Assembly: GCA_963662155.1 (NCBI GenBank)
Contig: OY759262.1
Coordinates: 54,804,990-54,868,989 of the forward strand
Origin: Lamellibrachia columna
Lineage: Eukaryota > Annelida > Polychaeta > Sabellida > Siboglinidae
DNA: 64,000 nt
Direction: 5' to 3'
Shown here: one piece after another, positions 40,790 through 52,976 of the stretch
Layout of the letters: every line of letters starts with the position of its first letter
Numbering within the stretch: position 1 is the stretch's first letter
The notes under the pieces: generated by a model
The model's input: only the letters and a program-made list of their open reading frames with translations
Database searches by the model: none
Told to the model about the DNA's origin: nothing
Translations under genes and position numbers: made by a program

Positions 40790-41975
40790 CATCATGCAGT
40801 CAAACACGCCATACATTTATGTACCACGATTGAACCATGTCTACATTGCGCAGTGGTGTACGTTATACATATATTTAGTTTCACAAATATACCTACGTTA
40901 TGTAGTCATGTATGCTATGTAAATTCTACACAGTGCTTACCAATTAACATTCACGTTGACAACCATCAGATACATATATCTGTCAGTTGATCCCAGCATG
41001 ACTAATCGAGCACAATCAGATAGCCTGATACACTATCAGGTGGTCGATGATCTTTGGATCGCATACATATGACGAGATCTTCTAAAGATCAGTGACTTTC
41101 ACAGTGTTTGTTGATCATATTCAGGCAACACGATCTTCTCTAAATCTCTAGACAGACGACGTAACCCGTCACCTGTTCAGAATCGGTGGGACATACGACC
41201 TAACCGATATTCCTCGTTTGCGCGATGACATAAAAGATGTAGGAGGAAGAATGGCTGACCGAAATTAATGAATAATTTCGATTTGCATAAGAAGAATCAC
41301 TAATAATTTCAACTCCTTCGCCGTCATTTTCGCTGGCGTATCGTACACTCTTAATCTGACCACAACGTTCCTGTCGCGTAGCGGTGACGGCCGTAGTAGC
41401 AAGGGTCTTTGGCTGTTATACCATTATCCTAACATCCTATTGTCACGGTGAACGTCGTATTGTCGCGCTGGTAGCCGTGAGCGCCTGGCGTCATATAATG
41501 TGGTAGTGCGGTACCAGTGAGCACATGACATCGAATTAGGTGGTATTGTGACGCTGGTACCATCAGTACTCCCAGTTATACCACGCTTCACGGACACAGC
41601 CTGCTGCTTCCTCTTGTTTTCGTGCGCAGCGTATTTCAAGAGTGAACGATGATGTTTATTTCACAGACCATCGACAAATATACCCCCGTCATCACGACAG
41701 TTCACGTTTGGACTTGCAGAGAAATTCTTCTTCTGAAAGCGTCCGTCTTGTACTCGATTCACAACATGCACCTACTTCACACGACATTGTTTTAAGGCAG
41801 GCGAGGCGTCTGTTTGTCCTGATTCAACGCCTGCTACAGTACGGCTGCATGGAACGTGCAAGAACTGTTTTCATGACTATATGTCTTTGACCGTAGCACC
41901 ACTGATAACAACTTTTCAGACCACACAAGTCAAATATGTAAATTTGGATGTGCAGTCAGTTCTGTTGATTTCGAT
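40790..41975. other. Intergenic stretch with weak minus-strand open frames
   Basis: Open minus-strand stretches at about 41210-41420 and 41424-41639 were considered as extra exons of the gene at 42-53 kb, but no family or clean splice pairing supports them. A minus-strand AATAAA (TTTATT at 41655-41660) could end that gene. Confidence 0.3.
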
Positions 41976-41979
41976 GAAC

Positions 41980-42240
41980 GAGCAGTAACGTAGACTCCGA
42001 CGAGTGCTCAGTAACGTAGATTCTGACGAGTGTTGAGTGACGTGGATTTCGACGCTTGGTCAGTGACGTAGACTTCAACAGGTGATCAGTGACGTAGATT
42101 ACGACGGGTGGTCAGTGACGAGGATTCCGACGAGTGGTCAGTGACGCAGATTTCGACGAGTGCTCAGTGACGCGGATTCCCGACGAGAGGTCAGTAACGC
42201 GGCCTTCGACGAGTGGTCAGTGACGTAGAAAGCTGGAACG
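41980..42240. repeat. 26-bp minisatellite overlapping the end of the unknown gene
   Basis: cagtgacgtagatt... recurs at 42061, 42087, 42113 and 42139. On the minus strand each unit contains a tca/TGA in one frame. The stop codon assigned to the gene (42138-42140) falls within it. Confidence 0.85.
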
Positions 42241-45200
42241 CTTGACCGTCGCCTGCTGTTGATCACGAAACTGCTCGCACCTGCTCCCGGGGGAAGACTT
42301 CCTCTTTTCGGTGCTCCGACCGGTGTAGGAGGCGGAGGAGGGTGACCGGCCGATGGCACCCTCGCCCACGCGACCCCGCTCGGGCTGACAGTCTGTGGGC
42401 TGAGCCTGTGTCCATAGGCAGATCCCGCTGACTTCGACTTGGACTCGGGTGTTGGCGCACGGACTCGGCGACGGACGTCCGGTCGCGGTGCAGAGACGCT
42501 CGGCCGACTCCCGTCCGAGCAGACGGACGGACAGCGCTTGTCGGAGGCGTAGTAATATGCAGGCAACTTACGGCGGCCGACTCCGCCGAACTCACAGATG
42601 ATGTCGACGGGGCGGGACGTCAGCTCGACGAGGTCCAGCACGGGCCGGGGGCTGTTGGCGACCGCGTGGCGGAGAACGTTACCCGGGTAGATGAACACAC
42701 ACCGGACGCGTCCAGAGCCCGGGTTGCGGACCTCCTGCCTCACGTGTGGGAGGACGGGAGGGCTGAACAGCGTCGGGCGACGGGGAGACTTGGGTCCGGT
42801 CGGCTCCGGGGACGGAGGCGGGGAAGGAGCTGTCCTCGGTGGCTTGGGAGCCCGGGTGTGATCCTGCAGCGATACTCGTACTGTCATGGCGGACGTTCTT
42901 CAAATGTGGTTATATCACCTCACAACGCTGCGGTGAAATCATTCGACGAGTAATCAGTGTCCAATATGTAATGCATTGAACATGTTCAATACAGTACGAT
43001 AGTCAAAGTAGAAGACTTCGCTGCTGTTCGTATTTTGATTAAAGCGTCTTTGATCCAAGTCAGTCGCGCGGAGCACAAACATACGCTTACATGAACAAAG
43101 CCGATGCTATATGAACTCGTCACAATGGTACAGCGTATGGAAGTAGGTCTTCCACTACCGAGTGAGTTTGACAAATACACCAGTAGTTCCAGAGTAGGTT
43201 ATGCACGCGTTCCAGCGTCACCACGGCGATGTCCTTTACTGTTTGTACAAGTGCATTGTCAGCGCGAATATCTGTGTGACACTCGCTCCAATTCTCACAG
43301 ACAGAATACGTCTCCACGTGTAGCATACGACGATAACGGTTCGATTAGTTAAACCATCGCTTTGTTAAGTGCACTCATATTGGGTACACTGTAGCAAGAC
43401 GCCATTTTCCTCACAGGCAGGTAAAGTGCTTGACAAATACAACCATGCTCAATAACAACATGCAGACTGCGTTGTTCGTGCCTTCCATTATCAACACGAC
43501 GTTGTTGACATTGGTACATCGCGGATGTCTTTCACCGTTTGTATATCCATTGTCAGCGAATATCTTAGACAAACGCACTTCAAATCTCACAGAAAGAATA
43601 TATTATGTTATATTATACCCACATCAAGCAGGTGACGATGACGACAATTCGCCAAGCTAACTGATTGGTCAAATGCAATCGTATTGTTTACACTGTAACA
43701 ATATACGTCTATCCTGCAGGCGATTGAAACGCTTGCCCGTGTAGCGATCGCGTTAAGCCGCAGAGATTGCCATCCCGAAGTCTTCACTGATTCCTCGCAT
43801 TCTCGTTGGAGTAAATTCGGGTAACCGCCTTGTACATCCGGATGACTTCGCGCAGTGTAACCGCCCGACGTCCTGGCCTCGGGAAAGACGCGGCCGACAA
43901 CACTAGCCCGGGCAGAGTTGTTGTCAGGCGATATTCCGTGACCGCGGTCTCGCTGGAAGCTCTCGCGCCCGCAGACGGCCCGCATTGGATCTGGCGTTAA
44001 ATCTGCTCGACGGTGGACGTAGGCAATTAGGGAGAATTAGACGAAATAAATATCGAGCGGTCGACGGTCGATCGAATGGAATAATGTAACGTATATGTTG
44101 TGCAAGAAACGGTTCCGATAAACAGACAGGTACTGTTGTACTGTTCTGCGGAGTAATGCGCAGTAGAATCCCACATTAAATGTGGGATTAAGACGTGGTG
44201 AATAAAGGCGCAGTTCTACATACTCGGCTGACTAAGTACACACACACACTTTAAATATCAGAATAATTAAGAATTGAGGTAAAGTGGATAAGGCTTACGA
44301 TACGAATGTAAAGACGAACATACTCTAATAACGGCAAGGCGACAAACAAAGAGGAAGAAAGAGGTCTCTCACCGAGCGTCACATTGAAGTAATAACCTTC
44401 AGGTGCCGATTACTGTAGACTGGATGAACGCAAGGTAAGGAGATGAGATAGTAAGAGGGAAAAACGATGGGAGAAGAAGAATACGTAATGTAATGAAGTG
44501 TAAGAGGTAATGTAATAAGGTGTAAAAGGTAATGTAACGAGGTGTAAGAGGTAATGTAATTAGGTGTAAAATGTAATGTAACGAGGTGTAAGAGGAATGA
44601 AGAACTGGTAAGAGGGCCAGAGGAAGGTGGGGTTGGGGGAGATACAGGGTTGAGGGTGACCGGGTCAACGAAAATAGGGTAACCTTGAATAGACGGGAAA
44701 TGGTGCAGGGAGACGAGGGGACAGGCTTGAACAGGTATGAGGAAATGCAGTAAGATAATTAGCAGGACTTGCAGTGATATTACACTGCAGAACATGACTT
44801 GCATTTAGTACCAGCAAGATATACGGACATATAGCCAGTACAAACAAGACAGACGGACATATAGCCAGTACGAACAAGACAGACGGACACATAGCCGGTA
44901 TAAACAAGACAGACGGATATATAGCCAGTACAAACAATACAGACGGACATATAGACAGTACAAACAAGACAAACGGACATATAGCCGGCACAAACAAGAC
45001 AGACGGACATATAGCCAGTACAAACAAGAAAGACGGACATATAGCCGGTACGAACAAGACAACTATTTGCAATCAATACAAACAAGACAAAGACACTTTG
45101 CACTCAGTGCAAACAAGGCAGACGGACTTGCAAGACATAGAAAGACTTGTAGTCGGTACAAACAGGAAAGAGGGACTTGTAGTAAGTATAAATAGGATAT

Positions 45201-48200
45201 AGAGTCTACTAATCAGTACAAATAGGACAGATAGTCTTGTAGTCAATACAAATAGGACAGACGGATTTGCAATCAGTACATACAAGACAGAAAGAAGCTT
45301 GTAGTCGTTACAAACAGGGCAGAGGGACTTGTAGTGAGTACAAATAGGAGAGAGTATCTTGCAGTCAGCACAAACAGGACAGAGGGACTTGTAGTCAGTA
45401 CAAACAAGAAAGAAGGACTTGCCATGAAAACATACAAAACAGAGGGATTAGCAGCCAGTACAAAGAAGACGGAGATACCTGTAGCCAGTACACACAGGAC
45501 AGAAGGATCTACAGTCAATACAAACAAGACAGTGGAATTGTAATAAGCACAAACAAGACAGAGGGACTTGTAGCCAATACAAACAGGAAAGAGAGGGACT
45601 TGTAGTCAGTACACACAGGACAGAGGGACTTGCAGCCAGTACATACAGGACAGAGGGACTTATAGTCAGTATACACAAGACAGAGGGACTTGTAGTCAGT
45701 ACGCACAAGTCAGAGGGACTTGCAGTCAGTACAAACAAGACAGATTTGTAGTCAATAAAAAGGACATAGGAAGTTGCAGTCAATAGAAAGAGGACAGAGA
45801 AACTTGTACTCAGTACAAACAAGATAGAGGGACTTCCAGTCAGCGCAACCAGGACATAGAGACGTGAAGTCAGTACACATAGGACAGAGGGACTTGTAGT
45901 CCGTACAAACAAGACAGAGAGACTTGTAGTCAGTACACACAGGGCAGAGGGACTTACAGTCATTACACACAGGGCAGAGGGACTTGGAGTCAGTACACAC
46001 AGGACAGAGGGACTTATAGTCCGTACAAATAAGATAGAGAGACTTGTAGTCAGTACCTACAGGGCAGACGGACTTACAGTCAGTACACACAGGACAGAGG
46101 GACTTGTAGTCCGTACAAACAAGACAGAGAGACCTGTAGTCAGGACACACTAGAAAGAGGGACTTATAGTCAGTACACACAGGGCAGAGGGACTTGCAGT
46201 CAGTACAAACAGGACAGGGGGACTTGGAGTCAGTACACCTGGACAGATGGGACTTGTAGTCAGTACAGACAAGACAGAGGGCCTTGCAGTCAGTACACAC
46301 AAGACAGAGGGCCTTGCAGTCAGTACACACAATACATGCAATTAGTACAATCAGCAGACACAAAACAGGCTGATTAGGAATTAACACTGCAAGTACAAAG
46401 ACAGTTTAGTTTATTAGAAACACGACAGAAAACTTTTAGTTACTACATGATTATTTAATTAATTTGGTTGCTAGGCATATTCCTACTTATGTTAGAATGG
46501 AAACTGGCTGAAGTACATCCGGGCATTTTGATGTCACACTCGCATTACTGTCAGCCCGTAACACCCACTTCCGTTTCCCGTGACATAACACTCAAACCAC
46601 TATCGTTATATTCCTGGAGTTATATCGAGAGATGATATCATACTATTGCACTCTAACAGTACGCCTCGACCAACACATTATGTTACACACATTTACACAC
46701 CTGGAGTAACACACCATTATTTCATTCCAACATACTTTCATTGTAATAGTATTGTTATGTTGACATGTTTACGTTTATCACAATATGGCACATCAGCGTT
46801 ACACCTCCACCAATATACTTAGCCTATATAACTTGTATTATAATTATCCAAAATAACCATATAATTACACTCCATTATTATATTAAAAAAACACCTATCA
46901 TTATATGTTTGTTGCTATAACAATAGTGTTACACGTAGGACATTATATGTTTGTTGCTATAACAATAGTGTTACACGTAGGACATTATATGTTTGTTGCT
47001 ATAACAATAGTGTTACACGTAGGACATTAGTTTCGAATATGGCACTACAGTACTTCACCTTCACCAATACACTATTATAATTTCATTACATGATACAGAA
47101 GTACACAGCATATAATTATACAAAAATATTACCCGCCAACATTATACTCTAGCTATAACCCTGGTTTTACACTTTTGAAATCTAAACGCTAGGACAAAGT
47201 TCCGACATCGTAGCAATGTGTCCCCCGCACCCACGTCGGCGTTACATCCTGGACAATACGCCGTACAAGCAAAACATTAAAATCATAATGTTCCACCCCA
47301 TGCCCATGATTAAACGCATAATGTTACTACCAGGCTTCGTGTTATAAGAATTACACATCCAGCAAATCATTATGTACAGAACATCATACCCGTTGCATAA
47401 CGTGTTATAAGATTTACACATCCAACAAATCATTATGTACAGAACATCATACCCGTTGCATAACGTGTTATAAGAATTACACATCCAACAAATCATTATG
47501 CACAGAACATCAAACCTGTTGCATAACACACCATGATTATATATACACTGAACATAAAGCCCGTTGAATAACATACCGTGATGGCATGCCTGTCGAATAA
47601 TCTAATTAGATTTAGTTTGTTAAGACAGTATTAGTCTTCAAACGGATTATATAAGGGTAATTTTAATACGTTAATAGGTTCAATCAATTGTTTATATTCT
47701 GTTACAGGTATAAGGTTAGCCGTTGCCCTTCTCGTGACCCCAGACAAAACACTCTTCAAACAGAGCAGGTGACCGGACTACTTTCAAACTGACCTTGACT
47801 TTGCACGCGTTATTGTTTACGTTATTGTTTACGTCATTGTTTACGTTATTGTTTACGTTATTGTTTACGTTATTGTTTACGTTATTGTTTACGTTATTTT
47901 CCAGCGAAGCGGCTGTTTATCTTCTGTTTCAATGCTTTGTCGTAAGTATGAAGATGTTTTTTTTGACAATTTCGTTCAAACAAGTGATGTCAAAACACGT
48001 TAGGCTGACATCTTAATTGTTCGACTCACACACTTAATTATTTCACGTGGTTACGTCGAACTATTTTTCCATACACATATTGCTTAATTTTTCTGGTAAA
48101 ATGACCACAACAAATGCGCTTTGTGCTCGAAAAATTCTACTGGTATGATTTGTCAATCTTTGAAATAAGAAGTGATGCCCTTTTTGGAAATACATATTAT

Positions 48201-51200
48201 ATGCAGGGGACAAGCAGGGAACAGAAAAGTGTCCCAAAAAGGCAGCTGTGGCAGACGTGAAGTGGAGGGAGCTTGAGACCGGAAGCGAGCCTCAGTTTGG
48301 AGAGTGCGGACAACACAGTGACATATCTACAAAGCAGCAGAACGCACTCGACCGGAAGTGCTGATGAGAACGATGCGCACGTTCCTGCGCGGTTGGCCGT
48401 AGTTGACATTCCAGTCCTGCGGCTTCGTCGAGCGGCTCACCCGCTTCTTGAGGTCGACCATCATCCGACGCAGGGCCCGCTCTCGCACGGCGGACTTTTC
48501 GGCAGTCGTGCTGATCGGTCGACGGATGGACGTCGCCTCCAGGTCGGCGATCAGACGGTCCTTGCTGGCTGGTGTCGTAGGGTTGGAGACGGTGAATCTG
48601 GCGAATGACAGTTCGTGCACAATTATATGTGCTACTATTATTTGATTCCACCTTCGTTACCGGAGAAGAAACATTCAAATATATGTTCACATATAAACAC
48701 ACACGATAAAATAGTAAAATGACCAGTACAATGAATAACGACAATAAATACAATGACATGATATAATATGTAAGCTAAATATAAATTATATAAACACATT
48801 ATAACAAATAGAGATGGACTGAAAAGGTTGAGATTGACTAAAACATAATCGTGTGAATATGGTTTAGTGAAGTTATCGTTACGTAAGAGGTGTTTAATTG
48901 AGTCAAAATGATGATAATTGTTAGGCGCAGTCTTTGTTATAATACAATTGCAGAAAGCTCCTTTAGGGAGTGATTCGCCTAAGGGTAAGACCCTGTCCAG
49001 CTTCCACGTACAGTTACACCATAAACAATAAAACGAGATAGTACATGTTGCATCATTCACCGCGCGGGACTTTCCACTTTAAAAATTCAATTATAAAGCT
49101 AAAATATTTCTATTTACAATATCCCGAACCTTAGCAATGCTCAATGCTATATATATTAGACGTAGACGTTTTAAGTACCCATCTCAATTGGCGCTGCTGG
49201 GTTGACACAGGGCACATCAGCAGGAGAGCCCAAGAAAGAGGGAACTAGTGAGATATTGTAAAGGATAAATAAAGTAACATTTATGTGAAACGCAGATAAC
49301 CACTTATCACCGAGGATGACTTAAATTATATTTAATCAAACTCAAAGACGTTAATATGCACAGATGTTATGAGTGGAAAGTTTTGCACAAAACACTCAAG
49401 CGTATATGTCAAGAGAAAGTGAAGTCTGATCTCGGAGTCAGCAGGAAGAGTAATCTAATCAACATATGAGTGTGGGAAACTAATAAACTAACGAAACGAA
49501 ACAACATTGTACGCAATGCACCACTGAGTTGACACTAACAAGGGACATAAAGATATATTCAGCCAACGTAATTCCATAATGTCAACTCCACAATTCAGGA
49601 GTTTCACAAATACGACGCAGGACCAGTGCTTCAGTGACTCTCTGTATAAGGACTACCGATGTAAGGAATGTCCACATAAAAGTAACAACTCTGATATCAC
49701 CGTGCTGGTCTACACAGTGTTGTGTGCCCATGGATATAAGGACTACCGATGTAAGGAATGTCCACATAAAAGTAACAACTCTGATATCTCCGTGCTGGTC
49801 TACACAGTGTTGTGTGCCCATGGATATAAGGACTACCGATGTAAGGAATGTCCACATAAAAGTAACAACTCTGATATCTCCGTGTTGGTCTACACAGTGT
49901 TGTGTGCCCATGGATATAAGGACTACCGATGTAAGGAATGTCCACATAAAAGTAACAACTCTGATATCTCCGTGTTGGTCTACACAGTGTTGTGTGCCCA
50001 TGGATATAAGGACTACCGATGTAAGGAATGTCCACATCAAAGTAACAACTCTGATATCTCCGTGCTGGTCTACACAGTGTTGTGTGCCCAGGATATAAGG
50101 AACATCAGATATGTGGAACAGTTTGGTCAAGTCTCAACTTGTTCCTTTATAGTGAGAGTCGACGTCTACTATTCATGACGGGTAGAACCATTCAGTGTAT
50201 GATCCTGGGACACCAACTAGCCACTATGTTGGCCATAACACATCTGACTATAATCGAGGAAGTGTGTGTGTGTGTTTGTATGTGTGGATGTTAAGGGCAA
50301 TATTACTCCCCACGCTGCTTTGTGCCTGTGAAAAGTGGACACTGTATCAACGTCACGCCAGGAAGCTGAACCACGTCCACACAACCGGCCTCAGAAGACT
50401 CCTCAACATCAAGTGGCAGGACAAGATCCCGGATACTGAGGTCCTTGCTCAAGCAGGCCTATCCAGCATCCATACCATCATGATACAGTCTCAGGTACGA
50501 TGGGCAGGTCGCGTAGCTCGCGTGCCAGACCACTGGCTGCCGAAAAGACTCTTGTACGGTGAGCTACAAGAAGGTGAGCGCTCACAAGGAGGGCAAAAGG
50601 AGCGTTTCTAAGACAATCTGAAGATCTCCGTGAAAGTGTTTGCCATCAACCCCAACACATGGGAACACGCTGCTCAGGACCGTGCTGAGTGGCGCTCCTC
50701 CCTCTAGAAAGGACCGTGCTGAGTGGCGATCCTCCCTGTATAAAGGACCGTGCTGAGTGGCGCTCCTCCCTGTACAAAGGCGCTGCAACCTGTGAGGCAA
50801 ACAGAACTGCGACCCATGGTCGGATCGTCCCAGTTTAAATTTTTCGAAATTCACCCCGCTTTTACCTTCTTGTGAACAACCGAATTACTTTTTGTAATTA
50901 TTAAATAGAACTGTCCGCAACGCTGTGCGAACAATTACGTCACATTGTTGACAACGTCATGCGTCTTTTCTACTACTGTCCGAAGTTGCGTAATACAAGT
51001 GCAAGGCATGGCTAGACGTTACTATAAATGCCTGTATTACATCACAATTTCGAGAGATATTGACTGGCAGCACAAAGTACCAAGGTATAGTTGGATATTT
51101 CTGTGATAACGTTCGATAATATTATTATCGTAACAGTCACGAACTACCAATTATCAAGTCCGGAGGATGGGCATTTTTGCTAGCACTTGATGTTAATTGA

Positions 51201-52797
51201 TGAGCTACCCATTGAGTAAACTATATGCTATGCTGAGTACAATTGAAAGCCACTGGTACCTTTGGGAAGCCTTCCTAGCCTCCAGGTCGATGTCGAAGCC
51301 AATGCAGTGGTAGCTGGCGGGCGAATTGCACGGGAACTGTCGGCAGTGCCTCGACTCGGCCTCGTATCGGCACACGGGGAGTGCGGCCGAGCCCCCTCTC
51401 GGTGGGCAGGGCCATCGGGCGGGGGTCGACGTCACTGACCGGTCGACGGTGACAGGAGCCGACTGCACTCGACGGACACCGGCCTGGGGACAGGTCATTG
51501 TTTAATTCGTTATCCATGTCATGCGAATAAAGTGGCAGTGCTGTTAATTCCCAATATGTCCTACACCTGACTCTCAATATGTCCTACACTTAATTCTCAA
51601 TATGTCCTACACCTGACTCTCCATATGTCCTACACCTAACTCTCAATATGTCCTACACCTGACTCTCAATGTGTCCTACACCTGACTCTCAATGTGTCCT
51701 ATACCTAACTCTCAATATGTTGTTCACCTGTTTCCTAATATGTCCTACACCTGACTCTAAATATGTCGTTCATCTGTTTCCCAGTATGTCCTACACCTAA
51801 CTCTCAATATGTCCTACACCTGATTCTCAATATGCACCATACCTAACTCTCAATATGTCCTACACCTGACTCTCAATATGTCCTGCATCTGACTCTCAAT
51901 GTGTCCTACACCTAACTCTCAATATGTCCTACACTTGATTCCCAATATGTACTACACATAACTCTCAATATGTCCTACATCTGTTTCCCAATATGATCTA
52001 CACCTGACTCTCAATATGTCCTACACCTGACTCTCAATATGTCCTACACCTGACTCTCAATATGTCCTATACCTGACTCTCATTATGTCCTACACCTGAC
52101 TCTCAATATGTCCTACACCTGACTCTCAATATGTCCTACACCTGGTGTCTGTACATGTCGTTGTTTTATTGCATCGTCCATGACGTACACATTAACTGCC
52201 AGTGATGTTACCACGGTACCATCTTGCAATGATTTTTGCACCCTGAAAAATAGTTTACAAACATGGAGTGGTGACGTTGGTAAACTACAAGAGTTCTACT
52301 GCTCACAGGCTTAAATGTGTAGTTGCTGGTTGGCAGCACGCGCACGTGTCAGTAACGGAAGGATCCCCGGCGTATGACGACAGCATCCGGTTTGTTTGAG
52401 CGACAGATGAGAGGGCGCATCTTCCATGTTGCTTTTTGGTGACAAGTAAACAGGTAAAGGAAACATTTTTTTAATTAAAAACGAGTAGTAATGTTACGCC
52501 CGATGAGAATTACACGAATTACTTTTAGATTTGGTTTCAAGGGGAAAACTAACGGTGTGCTCTACCCACCTTCGGCGTTGTCTCTATCCGCGGGACGGCC
52601 GGCCGGGCAGACATGCTCTCTCGGACATGACGCAACTGCACGTCCAACACCTCGTCCGTTTTCTGCCAGCAAACCTTTAGGTGGTCAAGTTTCTGGTCAA
52701 GCGATTTGGCCAAAGTGATGTTCTTGGCACGAGCTCGCAGTGACGACGTCTTCGCCCTCGCCGTCTGCATCCGTTGACGGTAGGTAAACGTCGCCAT
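42138..52797 (-). CDS. Protein of unknown family, 4 exons, 475 aa
   Basis: Exons, minus order: 52797-52570, 51483-51260, 48597-48348, 42863-42138. All are bounded by good sites (donors gtgggt, gtacca, gtgcgt; acceptors ccccag, gccag, ctgcag) and the phases match (0, 2, 0). The start MATFTYRQRMQTARAK lies in aagATGG. Residues 1-76 are helical and basic. Exon 2 is Ser/Pro/Cys-rich (FPCNSPASYHCIGFDIDLEA). Exon 3 has a helix (VRERALRRMMVDLKKRV), then NVRIVLISTSGR. Exon 4 opens with a Pro-rich linker, then RVRCVFIYPGNV and VDIICEFGG, then a basic Ser/Pro tail. No domain family recognised. The 3' end is the least certain part: a donor at GGAGCAG|gtgcga near 42270 could end exon 4 earlier. Confidence 0.68.
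43000..43610. other. Intron/intergenic DNA, nothing recognised
   Basis: Two loosely similar segments (about 43190-43310 and 43490-43600, both with cacaatg..ttgtcagcg words). No gene seen. Confidence 0.35.
43792..43985 (-). CDS. Possible additional exon within intron 3 of the unknown gene
   Basis: GC-rich stretch with two minus-strand open frames. One reads MRAVCGRESFQRDRGHG onward; the other, opened by a cgccag acceptor, contains RRAVTLREVIRMYKAVTRIY and ends in TGA. The second looks more protein-like and would join the phase-0 donor of exon 3 as an alternative last exon. Frame and membership are undecided. Confidence 0.3.
44480..44595. repeat. 22-bp repeat, about 5 copies
   Basis: Units of the form ggtaatgtaacgaggtgtaa, in intron 3 of the unknown gene. 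Confidence 0.8.
44795..46340. repeat. 30-bp minisatellite, about 50 copies
   Basis: Unit of the form agtacacacaggacagaggg plus acttgtagtc, grading at 44800-45060 into a variant with acggacatatagccagtac. The 30-bp period keeps several minus-strand frames open (Cys/Leu-rich), none a gene. Confidence 0.93.
46400..46890. other. Non-coding, AT-rich
   Basis: Recurrent ttacac / cattat words, very degenerate. Nothing identified. Confidence 0.4.
46899..47026. repeat. 42-bp tandem repeat, 3 copies
   Basis: cattatatgtttgttgctat starts at 46899, 46941 and 46983. Confidence 0.93.
47339..47527. repeat. 63-bp tandem repeat, 3 copies
   Basis: gtgttataagaattacacat recurs at 47339, 47402 and 47465 with single-base differences. 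Confidence 0.92.
47806..47900. repeat. 12-bp tandem repeat
   Basis: gttattgtttac repeated about 8 times. Confidence 0.93.
48600..49640. other. Intron 2 of the unknown gene, distal part
   Basis: AT-rich, non-coding. The open minus-strand frame at 48638-49060 has no protein-like features. Confidence 0.4.
49651..50097. repeat. 90-bp minisatellite, 5 copies
   Basis: gactaccgatgtaaggaatg starts at 49651, 49741, 49831, 49921 and 50011. 90 is a multiple of 3, so four different frames remain open; the apparent Cys/His peptide (CKECPHKSNNSD) is not a zinc-finger gene. Confidence 0.93.
50290..50860 (+). mobile_element. RTE/Jockey-type LINE 3' fragment
   Basis: The frame reads LLPTLLCACEKWTLYQRHA, LNHVHTTGLRRLLNIKWQD, SQVRWAGRVARVPDHWLPK and GERSQGGQKERF, then a stop, then VKVFAINPNTWEHAAQDRA. 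This is a classic LINE reverse-transcriptase C-terminus. A 33-bp triplication (gaccgtgctgagtggcg) disrupts the end. It sits in intron 2 of the unknown gene. Confidence 0.9.
51553..52143. repeat. 23-bp minisatellite, about 26 copies
   Basis: Units of ctgactctcaatatgtccta. It begins 70 nt upstream (minus sense) of the exon-2 acceptor of the unknown gene. Same family and orientation as 27640-27850. Confidence 0.92.
52144..52569. other. Proximal intron 1 of the unknown gene
   Basis: Nothing recognised apart from the intron itself. Confidence 0.35.
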
Positions 52798-52976
52798 CTT
52801 GGAACAGTCACGCCTCTCGCTGAAGTCACGTGTGCAGGGTCACGTGGATGATGAATATCGGGATGTCATCGGAAGTGCCCCGACTATCGTCCTGTGTATT
52901 CCTGCATGCATATGAATGTCGTCTATCGATCTCTGGGCCTACATGTGCCGCATTATTCGGCACTTGTTGCAATTTA

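Noticed and set aside
41424..41639. Possible exon starting KYAAHENKRK on the minus strand
   Set aside because: No convincing donor-acceptor pairing with the neighbouring gene and the start is not ATG.
45752..46387. Cys/Leu-rich 211-codon frame (CPVCTDYKSLCLVC)
   Set aside because: Product of the 30-bp minisatellite; not a cysteine-rich protein or toxin.
49579..50178. Zinc-finger-like frame with CKEC..H units
   Set aside because: 90-bp minisatellite open in several frames on both strands; the Cys/His spacing fits no finger class.
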